Below, piece after piece: positions 44,811 through 56,345 of a stretch of DNA of 64,000 bases. The position numbers and the translations under genes were made by a program. The stretch is from Athripsodes cinereus. Its lineage: Eukaryota > Arthropoda > Insecta > Trichoptera > Leptoceridae. Where the stretch lies: contig OX388312.1 of NCBI GenBank assembly GCA_947579605.1, forward strand, positions 4,278,001-4,342,000, read 5' to 3'. Numbering within the stretch: position 1 is the first letter of the stretch; each line of letters begins with the position of its first letter. Below the pieces are notes generated by a model. The model was not told the origin of the DNA and ran no database searches. It saw only the letters and a program-made list of their open reading frames with translations.

Positions 44811-45270
44811 TATGGACTACTGTAACATCATATTATATACAGGACTGCTCCAGACCTTTCTCGATCGTTTTCAGATGGTTTTTAATGTTGCCTCCGAATC
44901 ATTTACAGAGAGAATCAGAGCTGCCACATCACTTCACTACTAAGAAGTCTACGCTAGCTGAGAGTCTCAGAGAGTGTGGAGTTTAAACTGTGTCTCACTG
45001 TCCACAAGGTAGCACACCACCCACTGACCTATTCCGCTGACAAAAATTTGAGTCGAAGACTGTGCTCAGCTTCTAATGCCGTGAACAAACTCGTAGAGTT
45101 CAATATTGCAAATACCTCTAAATTTACAGAAAGGAGAACCAGAGTCTCAGCGTCAATTGCCTGGAACAGATTGCCTGCAGACAAAGTTGAAAACGCTGCA
45201 GTTCAGAAGAAATCACAGCGCCTTTGGAATGGTCATGGATCATTCAACGGCGTCATGTATAATTAGTTTA
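44811..45270 (+). pseudogene. CR1-like reverse transcriptase C-terminal fragment
   Basis: Reads MDYCNIILYTGLLQTFLDRF, then FKLCLTVHKVAHHPLTYSAD, then FTERRTRVSASIAWNRLPAD. DYCN..LY, FKLC..VHK and WNRLP are the marks of CR1/L2-type C-termini. It abuts the RTE-like fragment with no spacer, so two different LINEs are fused here. The 3' end (CAACGGCGTC at about 45247) matches tails at 21576 and 49815. Confidence 0.65.
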
Positions 45271-45927
45271 ATCATCATTATTATGTGTGTATATCTCAAA
45301 TATGGAGTACTCTAATGGAAACGTTGTATTCGTAATTCAACAAATTGACAAAAAAAGCTTGCATACGCGCATATCAATTAATGGCAGAATTTTGTTTCAA
45401 ACAAATAAAAAGGTATTTTGTAAAAGTATTTTGTGTAAAATACAAAATACTCAAAAAAAGTATTTCAAATAAAATACAAAATACTTTTTACGAAAACGTA
45501 TTTGAAATACAAAATGAAAATACGTACTTTGTATTTTGTACTTGTGTTTTAAGTACTTTAATTTCAAATACGTCACATCTCTGGTTAAAACTATGAAATA
45601 AATACAAATACAAGAATTCAATTTAAGAATATAAAAAAGTTAAATTGTTACTTTTATAAATCATAAACAGAAGTGCCTTGTTTGTTTATTTTAGAATAAG
45701 TTTGAAGTGTAATTTTGTTTAACCGACTTTTTACAGATTCAAAACTTACATTCATTGCCAGATAAGTAAAAAAAAGTGATTTTGACATGGCCTACTGACT
45801 TTTTGCTACCACTTTACATTTCCAATACAATCCTGGGACTAGTCCCGGGATCCCGGGATCAACTATAGATAATCCCGAAATCCCGGGATTAGAAAAAAGG
45901 GTCGGGATCGAATCCCCTACATGCCAT

Positions 45928-46374
45928 GTAGTCCCTTGAACACAGTTAATATGATAATAATGCAATAATACAATTCAATGATCTACATCGCCAATTATAG
46001 CATGCAATATTTGAATAATTTAATAGCATTAGCAATAGAATAATTGAACAATATTCTTAAAATAATCATTGAACGAGGAAGGGAAGGAAGAGAGAAGGGA
46101 ATACAGGAATTAATTATTTTAATATTTTCATTGTTTTCTTCTGTTATGATTTCGGTCCTGTGTGTGATAACTGAAACAGTTTTTGGAAAACAATCAAACT
46201 CACAATGTTACTTAGTATTAAACTCAAGGGCTTACACCAAATGCTTTTATTATTATCATTAAACATAAAGTGTATCTGAAGCCTTTATGAATTCCACATA
46301 AAAATTTAAGTGATAATGCATATTTATGTGTCCCTTATAGACACAAGAATTTACAGTGATAGAGTGCCAAAAGA
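45928..46374. other. Remainder of the split LINE and AT-rich DNA
   Basis: 45928-46000 continues the minus-strand LINE. A 72-codon frame at 46044-46262 has no recognised motif. Confidence 0.4.
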
Positions 46375-46510
46375 GCAATGCTCTTTCATTGACAAAGTTT
46401 CAGATGACTTCAACGACTTTTTTTCACAATACACGAATGTCGTGGATAGTGGTGTTTGAGGTACAATCGCCCTGAACGGAGAGGCTCGTTTCTGCTCTGC
46501 GTTTCCGAGC
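46375..46510 (+). repeat. Dispersed repeat, family F
   Basis: TTTTTTCACAATACACGAAT, then AATGTCGTGG and GTTTCTGCTCTGCGTTTCCG, related to 41890-42050. Confidence 0.45.
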
Positions 46511-47239
46511 GTTGATAACTATAAGAAAATGAGTGGACTCTTTAATTAGGTGTAAAAGAGGAACAATAATATGAAAAAAAATATGCTTGCTCGAATACTA
46601 TCAATAGTATTTTTTTTCATAATATATTATTTAAAAATATATATATATATTAGCCTGGATTCAAAACTAATCTAAATATTCTCCTAATACCCTCATAGTA
46701 AGCGATAGATATGCTTGTATCGTACGGTGGAGTAGGTTGGCAGTGAAAGGATCATCAATCAATGTTGAAAGATATCACAAACCAGCCATAAACTTACTCA
46801 CTATGTATTAAATTATATAATTGATAATTTCTGATATATATTAACCTATGGGTTTATTAATTAACCTTTGTACAGTAAAGAATAAAATAAAAAATAAAAA
46901 AATAGGCTCTATCATAAGTTACCGGCCGCCTCATTTCTGAAGTTCTTCTCCATTAAAAGACTGTTTTTACTTGTAATTTTTTATCTTCGACATGTTATCT
47001 AATCTTAGCATGTATTCGAAATGTTATCTAATATTATATTATAATCAACATGTTATTCATGTCAAATGTTTTCTTGCAGTAGTAATGGTGTATGTGTAGA
47101 ACTTCTTTTGAATGAATAGTGCAAAGCTGTAATCTGTCATGCCATTCACTGACATTTTATCATATAAATAAATAGATAAATTATTATCCTGATTGATCAT
47201 TAAATTTATATTTTGGAAAAAGATGAATTTGGATTTGAT
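46511..47239. other. Intergenic DNA
   Basis: A decayed SINE-B body near 46690-46770 and a LINE tail ending at about 46900 (GTACAGTAAAGAATAAAATA). Confidence 0.4.
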
Positions 47240-47400
47240 ATAAAAACACAAATACACCCTCAGGTGTCTGGAGTGTAAGCCGTAAGTAATATGCTTGTGT
47301 CGTAAAGCTTGAGTAGGTCGGCAGCAGGTAGAATCGAGTCCTCGATCCCTCGATTGAAAGTCTGAGACTCTACCATTAACCTAACGACCACCTCTGTTTC
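47240..47400 (-). repeat. tRNA-derived SINE, family B subtype
   Basis: Minus-strand copy: body GTGTCTGGAGTGTAAGCCGT, ATATGCTTGTGTCGTAAAGC, reversed B box GTAGAATCGAGTCC and reversed A box GAGACTCTACCATTAACC. Closest to the 13222-13370 subtype. Confidence 0.7.
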
Positions 47401-48174
47401 ATCATAAATGTCTTGTTGTTTTACATACACCTGCCCTTGGGAGAATAATGATAACTTAAAAAAGAATTAGAGAAAAAATTTCGACTCCACGATAAATCGT
47501 GTATTTTTTATTTGAATCCGAAGAAGAAGAGGTTGTTAATAGATGAAATATGATTCTATTTCAGATTTCTACCGGGAACGAAAATTTTGCTATATTGTTA
47601 ATAAATTTGTAAATAAATTGATATGAAATGGGTCTGCATTGATGTGAAGCCTAGCGGACATAATCAAATCTCCAGAACGGATATACGTTCCCCGCTCCCC
47701 TTCCATTCCTCCGGGTATTTTAATTTAAATTGTGTCGGATATTGTTTTGATGCATAGATACCTATTCATAATATATTGTATACCTACGTACCAGGTACCT
47801 ATACGCGAGTAGCAGTTTCGAATATTTATTTATTTATTTCAATTTTACAGGATACAATGTACAGTTGATACAAAAAATACAATGGTCTATAACATATTTA
47901 GCAATAAACAAACCAGTGAAGATCCCTATATTACCCTTATGTGCTCTACAAAACATACATAACTAAACACAACAGATAAAATCAACAAACAACAATTACA
48001 AAAGAATAGAGTAAATTATGTTAACAAAATTAATAGAATAATGCTCACGAATATCTAAAAAAACAAATATCGTGTATGACCTGATACATAATAAATAGAT
48101 AAAACATTTTTAATAAACTTATGGAATTTTAAATTTCGATATATGACAGATAAATGTGTCACACGGTCCACTAG
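47401..48174. other. Intergenic DNA with a LINE tail
   Basis: A minus-strand LINE tail begins with (TTTA)n at about 47826 (TTTCAATTTTACAGGATACA). Otherwise AT-rich. Confidence 0.4.
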
Positions 48175-48400
48175 GCCTTAAGCGGTAAGGCATTTCTATG
48201 CCTGGCTGAGCTCTGTCCCATCGACGGAACTATGAGGCCACCACAACGCTCAACTTTCATCGCTAGCAACAGACTCGTATGATCCAAATGGGCAAACACT
48301 TCGAAATTTGCAGAGAGGAGCTTCAGCGTCACCTGACCAAATGCCTGGAACAGATTGCCTGCGAATCTAAGACGGAATCTAACTATTACCATATTCGTTA
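48175..48400 (+). pseudogene. CR1-like LINE C-terminal relic
   Basis: The plus strand reads NTSKFAERSFSVT, a stop, then PNAWNRLPANL, aligning with the NTSKFTERRTRVS and WNRLPAD of 44811-45270. It is another copy of the same LINE tail coding region, with at least one stop codon. Confidence 0.65.
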
Positions 48401-50717
48401 CTGTTCACGAGAAGTCACGGTGCCCATGTATAAATTTATATTATTATATCAAACTTCATTGGCTTGTGAACCGCATTATCACAGATACAGGTAACAAGAT
48501 TGAACTCAACAACACTAGACTAAATGAATGTGTTGATATGGTAACGGAACGGACCTTTGAATTTTTGATTTGGAGATATTATGAAACGTCCGTCATTATT
48601 ATTCATTATTTCTGTATGCAATTTATCCATTACATTGTTCTTCTCTCATGTTTTATACAAAGGGAATCGTAAAACATTCAGTTCTGGATAAGTTTAATAA
48701 ACATTAGCTATCAGATGTTGGGGCGAGAGATGTGTGCAAGGATGGAAAGAAGCGGCGCTCGATCCTTTTTGCCTACCCCGCGAGGGAATAATAATAAATA
48801 AAAAACGATATTTTTACGAGTCCTGTATCGAGTGACTTGTCAAATTCGATTGTCTAATACTATTTTAATCGTCTTTTCGAGTGGAGAGATTTCGACTAAA
48901 TCTTTCTTGTTAGTAACAAAATTTTACTCCATCTACTTATAGGTACGATAGGTACAAGCATTTTACATATTATCGATTATGTGTTGTTGTATGTATGTAT
49001 AGGTTGATTACAATTTTTTTAAATTCATATTTGAGAATTGATTACATGTGTATTTTCACGTTTTCATCTATAGTTTTTACTCAACAGCTGGTATTCGGTA
49101 ATTGTTTTTTGATGGCAAAATTACGTGATTATAAACTTTTCATTAACTAAATCAAAGTATAGTTTAAATTCACAAATATACCTGTGAGTTATTTTATCTT
49201 TTAACGCGTTATATTATTTATAATGTTGATATTTTATTCTACAATTTTTTTCATTATACATTTCCCAGAATGTGGACATATTCCACATAACGGTCGGTCG
49301 GTGGATGGCGCTCGTAGTATAGCTGCCTGAAACATCTGACGTCTCATTTTTCAAAATTAAATATTATTATCTTATAATTGTTCCAATAAACAAAATTTTA
49401 ATACATTTTTTTAGTTTCAATTGTTTTATAAAATTAATTTTTTAGGTGTTATTATTTTTAAACTAGTTAAAAATTTCAAATTTAAAAATGTGAATCAGTA
49501 AATTTAGTCAAATATTGCGCTTGAGAATAACAGGTTACCTGTTGAAACCTTGGTCGCGCATATAATATTTTTTTTAGTGGTATTAGTAAAGTTTTTTTGA
49601 CTCCAAACATTCGTAATTATGTTTAGAAACTACCACAACGTTACCGCCAAATCAATAAATAATATTTGTGACAATTAATAATACCTTCAATTGGAACTCA
49701 CATAAAATTCTCGAATTTTAATCAAATTTGTGACAATCACAAGTGTTTTCAAAATTTCATAATAGTTAAATAAAAATAATAGACGCCCTTGAGACGGTCT
49801 AGGAACTGTTAAACGGCGTCAGAACAAAATAATCCATAATCATCATCATAACATACCGAGAATTTGTGGGGAAAGTGGAAACACTTCTATAAATGTTTGT
49901 TTTCTCTGGGATGGCATTGGCCGAAGGCTCTAATGGTCCCAGTAGAATATAGTGTCATTTTAATAATAATAATTAACATATTACAAGCAGTTAGTTCATT
50001 GATAGCACCTTTGTTGGGTATGCCTTAATAGTAAAGATATAATTATATTTTTCATTCGTACACATATTTTCGTAGTCTCTTGATAGTATACGTGCATACA
50101 TTCCATGTTCTAGTGATTTACATATACACACCTGTGGTGCATTTATAATAGGTATGTATTATATGTTTGCTATTGCAGATGCATTGATACTAATACGTGC
50201 GTATATATGTATACATAGATATATGTGTACCATAATAAATCTAAAACTATTGTTCCTAACGATATCACTCTGAACGTTCGGTCTTTAAAAACGTTGTCAG
50301 AGTACCTACCTCGTATTCAAATAATATTTCGACCGCTGAAAGTTGGCCAAATTTAAATATATTTAAAGCTGTGTAGAAGGCAGAAAGCGGGTTGGTGATT
50401 TTTTATGGAAGAACCTGACAAGGACGTTTGTCAAAATTTGATGTTTGTTGAAATGAAATACAGTGGCTTGGCAATACGCTCTCAACCCACAAAGGGAAGA
50501 ATATTGTGAAGATGTGTTTCATAGCAATGTTGACTCATTGGCAATCCTGAAAATTAGCGATCTAACCTCAAAATTACCTTTTTTACAAAACAACAATTTA
50601 TTGTCAAATTTATGAAAACCGCATTTTTTTTATTTAATTATATTATTTCGCAAACGGACATAATTATAAATAGCTGATCAATAATTATTATAACTAGAGA
50701 ATCAGCAAAGGAATAAT
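48401..50717. other. Intergenic DNA with LINE tails
   Basis: 48730-48800 is an RTE-type tail (CGGCGCTCGATCCTTTTTGC, then CTACCCCGCGAG). 49791-49850 is a reversed CR1-like 3' end (GACGCCCTTGAGACGG). No genes recognised. Confidence 0.45.
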
Positions 50718-50921
50718 AATTCTGTACCTGAGAGCCATTAGGACTCAAGTGCATTTTTGTCAAAAATTCCAAAGTTACGAAAAAAGCAGAAATAACACAA
50801 CAGCTGTATATACTATATACAGCTTATTACTAGTAAAATGTTGAGATTTTTTCGATTAAAAAATTGAATTTGAAAATGGCATTTTAGCACTTAAGACTAA
50901 ATGGCTCTCAGGTACAGAATT
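50718..50921. mobile_element. MITE with about 40-bp inverted ends and a central palindrome
   Basis: Ends AATTCTGTACCTGAGAGCCA (50718 on) and its inverse (to 50921) are inverted repeats with small gaps, extending through AGTGCAT and its partner. The centre, 50802-50824, is a near-perfect palindrome with arms AGCTGTATA and TATACAGCT. Length 204 bp, non-coding. Confidence 0.75.
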
Positions 50922-52308
50922 AATTTGACGTGTCTAAGATACGATATAATATTTAAGATAACGGTCGCGCCGTAATTAACATTTTTTGTGTATAAATTAA
51001 CAATTTTTCAATCACCATCTGCATCGAGAAAATACGCTCTGGCAAGAGACAAATAAACAAACAATGGTTTCACCATTACCATCTGTATCTGTATCGAGAA
51101 AAATCGCCCTGACTAGAGACAAATAAAGTAATATGTATTATTGCACTATCCAAGTTAGAGGTGTTTCAATTTTACTATTATAGTACCTCGTACTATTATA
51201 GTTTCCACAAAATTCACGCTTGTGTGAAGTCGAGGCATAAATTATCCCCTATTGCCACTTTTCAGCGTTGCTTGTCAGCCTTAAAACACAAATAAATTTC
51301 CTTCAACTGCTCCAATTTCGTACGAGTATAACACTGCTGGCTGTTAGCAATGATACCTTCCTCTTCATAACAGTATGGCATGGCCATTAGGACAAGCCTC
51401 CATATATCAAACAGATGATATTATTACACCTACATATAAAGGTACCTACCCTATTTCTGAATATAGTTTCACACACACACACACACACACACCTAGCTAG
51501 CCTAAAACTGAGAGAAATACTCATATAGAAGAAAGACCGATGGAAGATATTATGCATGCTATCATACAAAAATTACAATATTGTCTTAATAATGTTTCAT
51601 TTCTATGTATTTCGTCGCCAGAAACTGAGTAGCTAGAAAGTTAGTTAAAACTGGCATTTAATTAGATGACTGACAGAAGTCTGGCCAGATTACTTAACCC
51701 AATGTTTATTAATCTTAACTTCACAGTACCTAGCAAACAAAGAAACTAAATTTAAATAATCTTGATTTTTTATCAAAAAATTACATCTTACACCCAATAT
51801 TCATAGCAGCTTTTGACCAAGGTGATCTCAGCATAATAAACAGAAATAAAAGCAAGAGAGAGAAAAAATAATACCTATATAAACAATATTATTTGTTTAT
51901 ATCGATAAAAGGAAATATTTAAATTCAAATTAAGTGTTATTTGGATAGTACAAATAAATGTTTTTTTTTTAAAAATTATGTTTTTCTCCTTAAAACTATC
52001 TGAGATTGAAATATACTATCATTTTTACAACAAAAAAAATGGTGCATGTGGAAAATTCTCAGTTTAATATGTAAAATGTATTTGAAATATACCTACGTTT
52101 TCTGATAATTTGTAAATATGATATATTTTTGAATTCACAGAGTATTTGTAGCTAGTGAAGAATATAAAATGAGTAGGTATCTAGATAGTGGATACTTTAC
52201 AAAAATAATAATATTATGTATTATGATAAAGGTTCGAGGGGGCTTAGAGCTTCATGCGATGACACATTACTAAATGTTACGGGGGCCTACTGTTGTAATA
52301 CCCAGAAT
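50922..52308. other. AT-rich DNA with a CA microsatellite
   Basis: A (CA)n microsatellite lies at about 51471-51492. ATCTGTATCGAGAAAA words recur near 51020 and 51090 (a local tandem duplication of about 65 bp with GAGACAAATAAA). Otherwise nothing. Confidence 0.45.
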
Positions 52309-52321
52309 GGATATATCTAAA

Positions 52322-52777
52322 TTAATTAAAAAACTTATACTTTTTTATACACACTTATATTTTTATTTTTGTAGACAATATTGTTTCGTCTCTTAATGAG
52401 ACATTATCAATACTAAACTATGCAAAACAAATAATATTCAATTAAGGTGAAAATACAGTGGTAGTGGTAGAGGGGGGAACAATGGAGGTATGAGGGTATG
52501 AAACAAGTAATATTTTTATGAATTTCCAATGTTTCTCTTAGTAATAATCTTCTATAACTACTATTATTAAAATTCAATATTTTAAAAGGCTCCTTTTGGT
52601 TTATGCTATGGTTTTCTTCTATTAAGTGGTTGGCAAATTCAGAGAATCCCGTATTTTTTAGACAATTTAAATGTTCCTTAATCCTAGTTTTTATTTTTCT
52701 TGTTGTCATTCCTACATACTTTTTGTCACATTCTTCACAATTTATTTGATATACTCCGCTCTTCTCCACATGTTCAA
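52322..52777 (-). repeat. Inverted copy of the Penelope 3' end
   Basis: Reverse complement of about 54757-55277. It includes the GIY-YIG coding part (minus strand, SGVYQINCEECDKKYVGMTT onward) and the whole terminal repeat. It differs mainly by lacking 68 bp that correspond to 55019-55086. The junction with the forward copy is at ATGTTCAA, about 52777. Confidence 0.85.
52371..52413 (-). ncRNA. Hammerhead-like motif, inverted copy
   Basis: Same sequence as 55181-55223 but on the minus strand, within the inverted terminal copy. See that entry for the fold. Confidence 0.5.
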
Positions 52778-55152
52778 CATTTTAACCATCAGTGTATTAA
52801 AAATAAAGTGATACCAAAATATATTCAATTAAAAACTAAGTGTAAAAGTGTAGCGGCTTTAAAAACAATTGAAAAAGCTAAATTTGATTGGATTAAACAA
52901 GAACTCAAAACACATTATATAGATAGAGATAATATCAAATATACCTTAAAGTGATTCACTGTGAATTAACTTATTTCATGCATCCTGTAGAGTTCGATAT
53001 ATTTGATGACAATGTTAGAAAAATAGTTAGTGAATTCAGTTATAAAAAGTTAACAGTTTTGAAAAATAAATTAAAAAATCTAATTAATAATAAATGTGAA
53101 ATAAATAAACAAAGTAACAAGATATATAAACCTTTACAACCACATAAGTTCGCTGAGAGAACAAAAAACATGTCAAGTCATGTTTTTAAACAAGAAGAAA
53201 TCGATTTATTAAACAAAGGACTAAAATACAATATGAATACACGTAACATCGAGAAAGATCTAGAAGACCTTGCAATAGACATTGATTTATCCACCAACAA
53301 TATCTCAGATAAGTACAAGTGTATTGAATCAATAAAAAGTGTAAATTTAAACATAAAAAACAATGACAACTACAAGGAATGGAGAGTTTTAAAAAATATT
53401 GAAAAAACATTAAAAGAAAAGGATCTTGTTGTTACTAGAGCAGATAAGGGTGGCACTACAGTGATATTGGATAAAATTAATTATATCAACAAGGTTCAAG
53501 ATTTTTTAAAATCAGATGTTTTTATAACTTTGGACAAGGACCCAACGGAAAAATATAACAAAACAATTAAAAATACTATAAAAAAATGTCCTAAAATATG
53601 TAATAATTCCAACAAATACAACTATATTCAGACTAATCCACACGCTCCTACAATGTATGGACTCATAAAACTACATAAAAATGGTGAACCTATTCGCCCA
53701 GTTGTACCATCCTTTGCAGCTCCATCATATAAGATATCTAAACACCTTGTTGAAATGTTGAATAATCTAAATATTTTCAAGCCGCAATTAACATTAAAAA
53801 ATTCCAATGAATTAATTCATAAAACTAAAGAGTTACATATACCTGGGAACACAAAACTTATATCATTGGATGTTACGAATTTATTTACAAATGTACCGAC
53901 GGATGAAGTCATAATGATAATAAAAAATTTGTTGGATAAATCTAATATAGATAAAGACTTATCATCCGAGATAATACAACTCCTCAAGATATGCACATCG
54001 CAGAATTATTTCGTATTTAACAATAAATATTACACCCAATCTGATGGATTAGCTATGGGCAATAGCCTTTCTCCGCTCCTGTCTGACATATTTATGGATA
54101 ATTTGGAGAATAGAATATTGAAATCTGATCATAAATCTACTAAACACATATTTAAATGGTGGAGATATGTTGATGATATATTGATCTTGTGGAATGGTAC
54201 AAATAGACAACTAGATGCATTTATGACATATGTGAATTCATTTCATAACAAAATAAAGTTTACATTAGAAATACATGAAGACAACAAATTAAATTTTCTA
54301 GATTTATCGCTATCCATAAATAATAACAATATGCAATATAATATATATAGAAAACCAACACACACAGATAATATAATTCCAGAATCTTCAGCCCATCCTT
54401 GGAACCAAAAATTAGCCGCATTCCAATGTATGACTCATCGTGCCTTAAATACTCCCCTTAACAAAGACAACTTAAACAGAGAAATTGATGTAATTAAGCA
54501 GGTGGCACAAAACAACGGATACAACGTAGCAGTGATAGACAAATTATTAAACACTAAAAAAATGAAAAAATGTATATCGGAAAACGTATATTCTTGCCCA
54601 AATAAACCAACTAGTAAAAAATGGAGGAGATTCAAATATATAAAAGGAACTTCACAGAAAATTGTAAGCAAATTAAGTCAAGATATAACTGCATCATACT
54701 ATACTGACCACAAGCTTGGAAAGTATTTAATTAACAATAGACATAAGATTGAACATGTGGAGAAGAGCGGAGTATATCAAATAAATTGTGAAGAATGTGA
54801 CAAAAAGTATGTAGGAATGACAACAAGAAAAATAAAAACTAGGATTAAGGAACATTTAAATTGTCTAAAAAATACGGGATTCTCTGAATTTGCCAACCAC
54901 TTAATAGAAGAAAACCATAGCATAAACCAAAAGGAGCCTTTTAAAATATTGAATTTTAATAATAGTAGTTATAGAAGATTATTACTAAGAGAAACATTGG
55001 AAATTCATAAAAATATTAATAGTGTAAATAATTTAGTCAATAAAACAACAATACCCAATGCATCCCCAATTCTCAGAATATTCCCACTTGTTTCATACCC
55101 TCATACCTCCATTGTTCCCCCCTCTACCACTACCACTGTATTTTCACCTTAA
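52778..55152 (+). pseudogene. Penelope reverse transcriptase with C-terminal GIY-YIG endonuclease
   Basis: Copies element RNA at nicked target DNA. In the long frame from 52951 (733 codons; starts at GTG, so not a real start) residues 163-172 RADKGGTTVI, 305-312 SLDVTNLF (catalytic Asp), 366-375 GLAMGNSLSP and 406-409 YVDD are the RT motifs. GVY (607-609), C613 and C616 of CEEC, YVG (620-622) and TRKIKTRIKEH form the Penelope-type GIY-YIG nuclease. Upstream, about 52780-52951, a second frame reads VIPKYIQLKTKCKSVAALKT and HYIDRDNIKYTLK before a TGA, typical N-terminal Penelope sequence one frame away. A frameshift near 52935-52951 and loss of the true start make this copy inactive. Confidence 0.88.
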
Positions 55153-55180
55153 TTGAATATTATTTGTTTTGCATAGTTTA

Positions 55181-55223
55181 GTATTGATAATGTCTCATTA
55201 AGAGACGAAACAATATTGTCTAC
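55181..55223 (+). ncRNA. Hammerhead-ribozyme-like motif in the Penelope terminal repeat
   Basis: Stem I GTA with TAC; core TTGATAA in place of CTGANGA; stem II GTCTC-ATTAA-GAGAC; then GAAA; stem III is the palindrome ACAATATTGT; then C as the cleavage-site base (55220/55221). Penelope-like elements are known to carry hammerheads in their terminal repeats. The two core changes, C3 to T and G8 to A, would keep the C3-G8 pair as U-A. Activity is untested. Confidence 0.55.
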
Positions 55224-55327
55224 AAAAATAAAAATATAAGTGTGTATAAAAAAGTATAAGTTTTTTAATTAATTTAATATGGATACACAAAAAGTGACGG
55301 ATTACATTGAAAAAGGATATATCTAAA

Positions 55328-56345
55328 CCTATACCTGTCTATTCCTATTACACTAAATGGATATTTAGAAGTAGATAGGTCTCATATATATTATCTATAC
55401 TTATATAGGTACTTGTTAGATATTATTTATTTAATTCAAACTCCTTTTCCAAAATATATCTTTACATCAGAAGGAAATTACGCAATGCAGATTTTTAGCC
55501 AAATTAACAATGGTATCAACATATTGTATACATACATGTATCGCCTGTCCAGTTCCATAATTAAACAAGTAGTAATCTCTTGTATTAGAAAAATCGCTAT
55601 TTTTGTAATTTTGGTATTTTTATATTATGCTTAAAAAAACAACAGAAAGTGAAAGTTACTAAATAATAATCGCACGGTTGAAGACATACGTTGTCTTTGT
55701 TCCGTTTAATAAATAAACAAATGGAAATATTTATTTGTATTTGTATTATTAAAAATAGGTACATTCTTTTTTTCCACAACTAAATATTCAGTATTTAAAG
55801 GGAACCGTGTATTTTTCATAGTTAATTGTTTGTGGAATTCAAAGAGTAGCGTTGATTGTGCCTACACCGAAATGGAAACGGCGTGATGAGGATGACGATG
55901 AAGGTGACACCACATCTGTGGTGACAAGGTAAAGGGAAGTGAGTCAGTTTTGCAGTATTTAGTTATTCCTTACAATTAATACAATTTACAATATTAATAT
56001 ATCTACCTTTTAGAAATGTAGATATATTAATTGTAAATTCGACACTGTAAAGCAAGATCCAATAATAAATATAAGTAACTTTATAACTACAAAAGTAGTA
56101 GTCGAATGTTTTCCATCGATGTGCACATTGAGAATAAACAAATCTCTGTACGCAAATAAGAAGCCATTTTTCAATCTGGGATCCCATAGGGATGAATATG
56201 ATTCTAAAACATATCTTTCAAAGTTTTTGTCTGTTGAATATGTCTTAAGTAGGCGGAGTATTTATTTGCGTTAAGATGTTTTGCTTCAAAAAGAACATGA
56301 AATCTTATTTCGTATGAATAGAAATGATAATAAACTTGTTTTTAC
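55328..56345. other. AT-rich intergenic DNA
   Basis: A hairpin at 55985-56036 (arm ATATATCTAC with GTAGATATAT, extended by TTTACAAT and ATTGTAAA) is the only structure seen. Confidence 0.45.

Larger units (their letters stand above)
44276..45583. mobile_element. Second hAT-like element nested in the first
   Basis: Ends are CAGAGATGTG at 44276 and its inverse, CACATCTCTG, at 45574-45583. Flanking octamers AATAAAAC and GTTAAAAC agree at six of eight positions. Both ends carry long series of AAATAC and GTATTT words (44280-44420, 45400-45565), subterminal repeats typical of some hAT MITEs. Its interior is made of LINE fragments, not a transposase. Confidence 0.7.
43327..45919. mobile_element. 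hAT transposon with 8-bp target duplication
   Basis: CATGCCAT stands at 43319-43326 and 45920-45927. The ends are inverted copies starting TAGGGGATTCGATCCCG. Just inside each end lie palindromic GGGATCCC and CCCGGGAT runs (43336-43375, 45845-45895), likely transposase-binding subterminal repeats. The element contains a decayed hAT transposase near its left end and a second hAT-like element at 44276-45583. Confidence 0.88.
52309..55327 (+). mobile_element. Penelope-like retroelement with 13-bp target duplication
   Basis: GGATATATCTAAA is found at 52309-52321 and 55315-55327. Between them, left to right, lie an inverted copy of the element's own 3' end (52322-52777), a 5'-incomplete coding region (52778-55152) and the 3' terminal repeat, followed by 45 bp that read as a new start, MDTQKVTDYIEK. 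Partial tandem or inverted terminal copies are characteristic of Penelope-like elements. The two terminal copies are nearly identical, indicating a young insertion. Confidence 0.87.

Noticed and set aside
52951..55152. Intact Penelope gene starting at 52951
   Set aside because: The first codon is GTG, and clear Penelope N-terminal sequence continues upstream in another frame, so the copy is frameshifted and 5'-incomplete.
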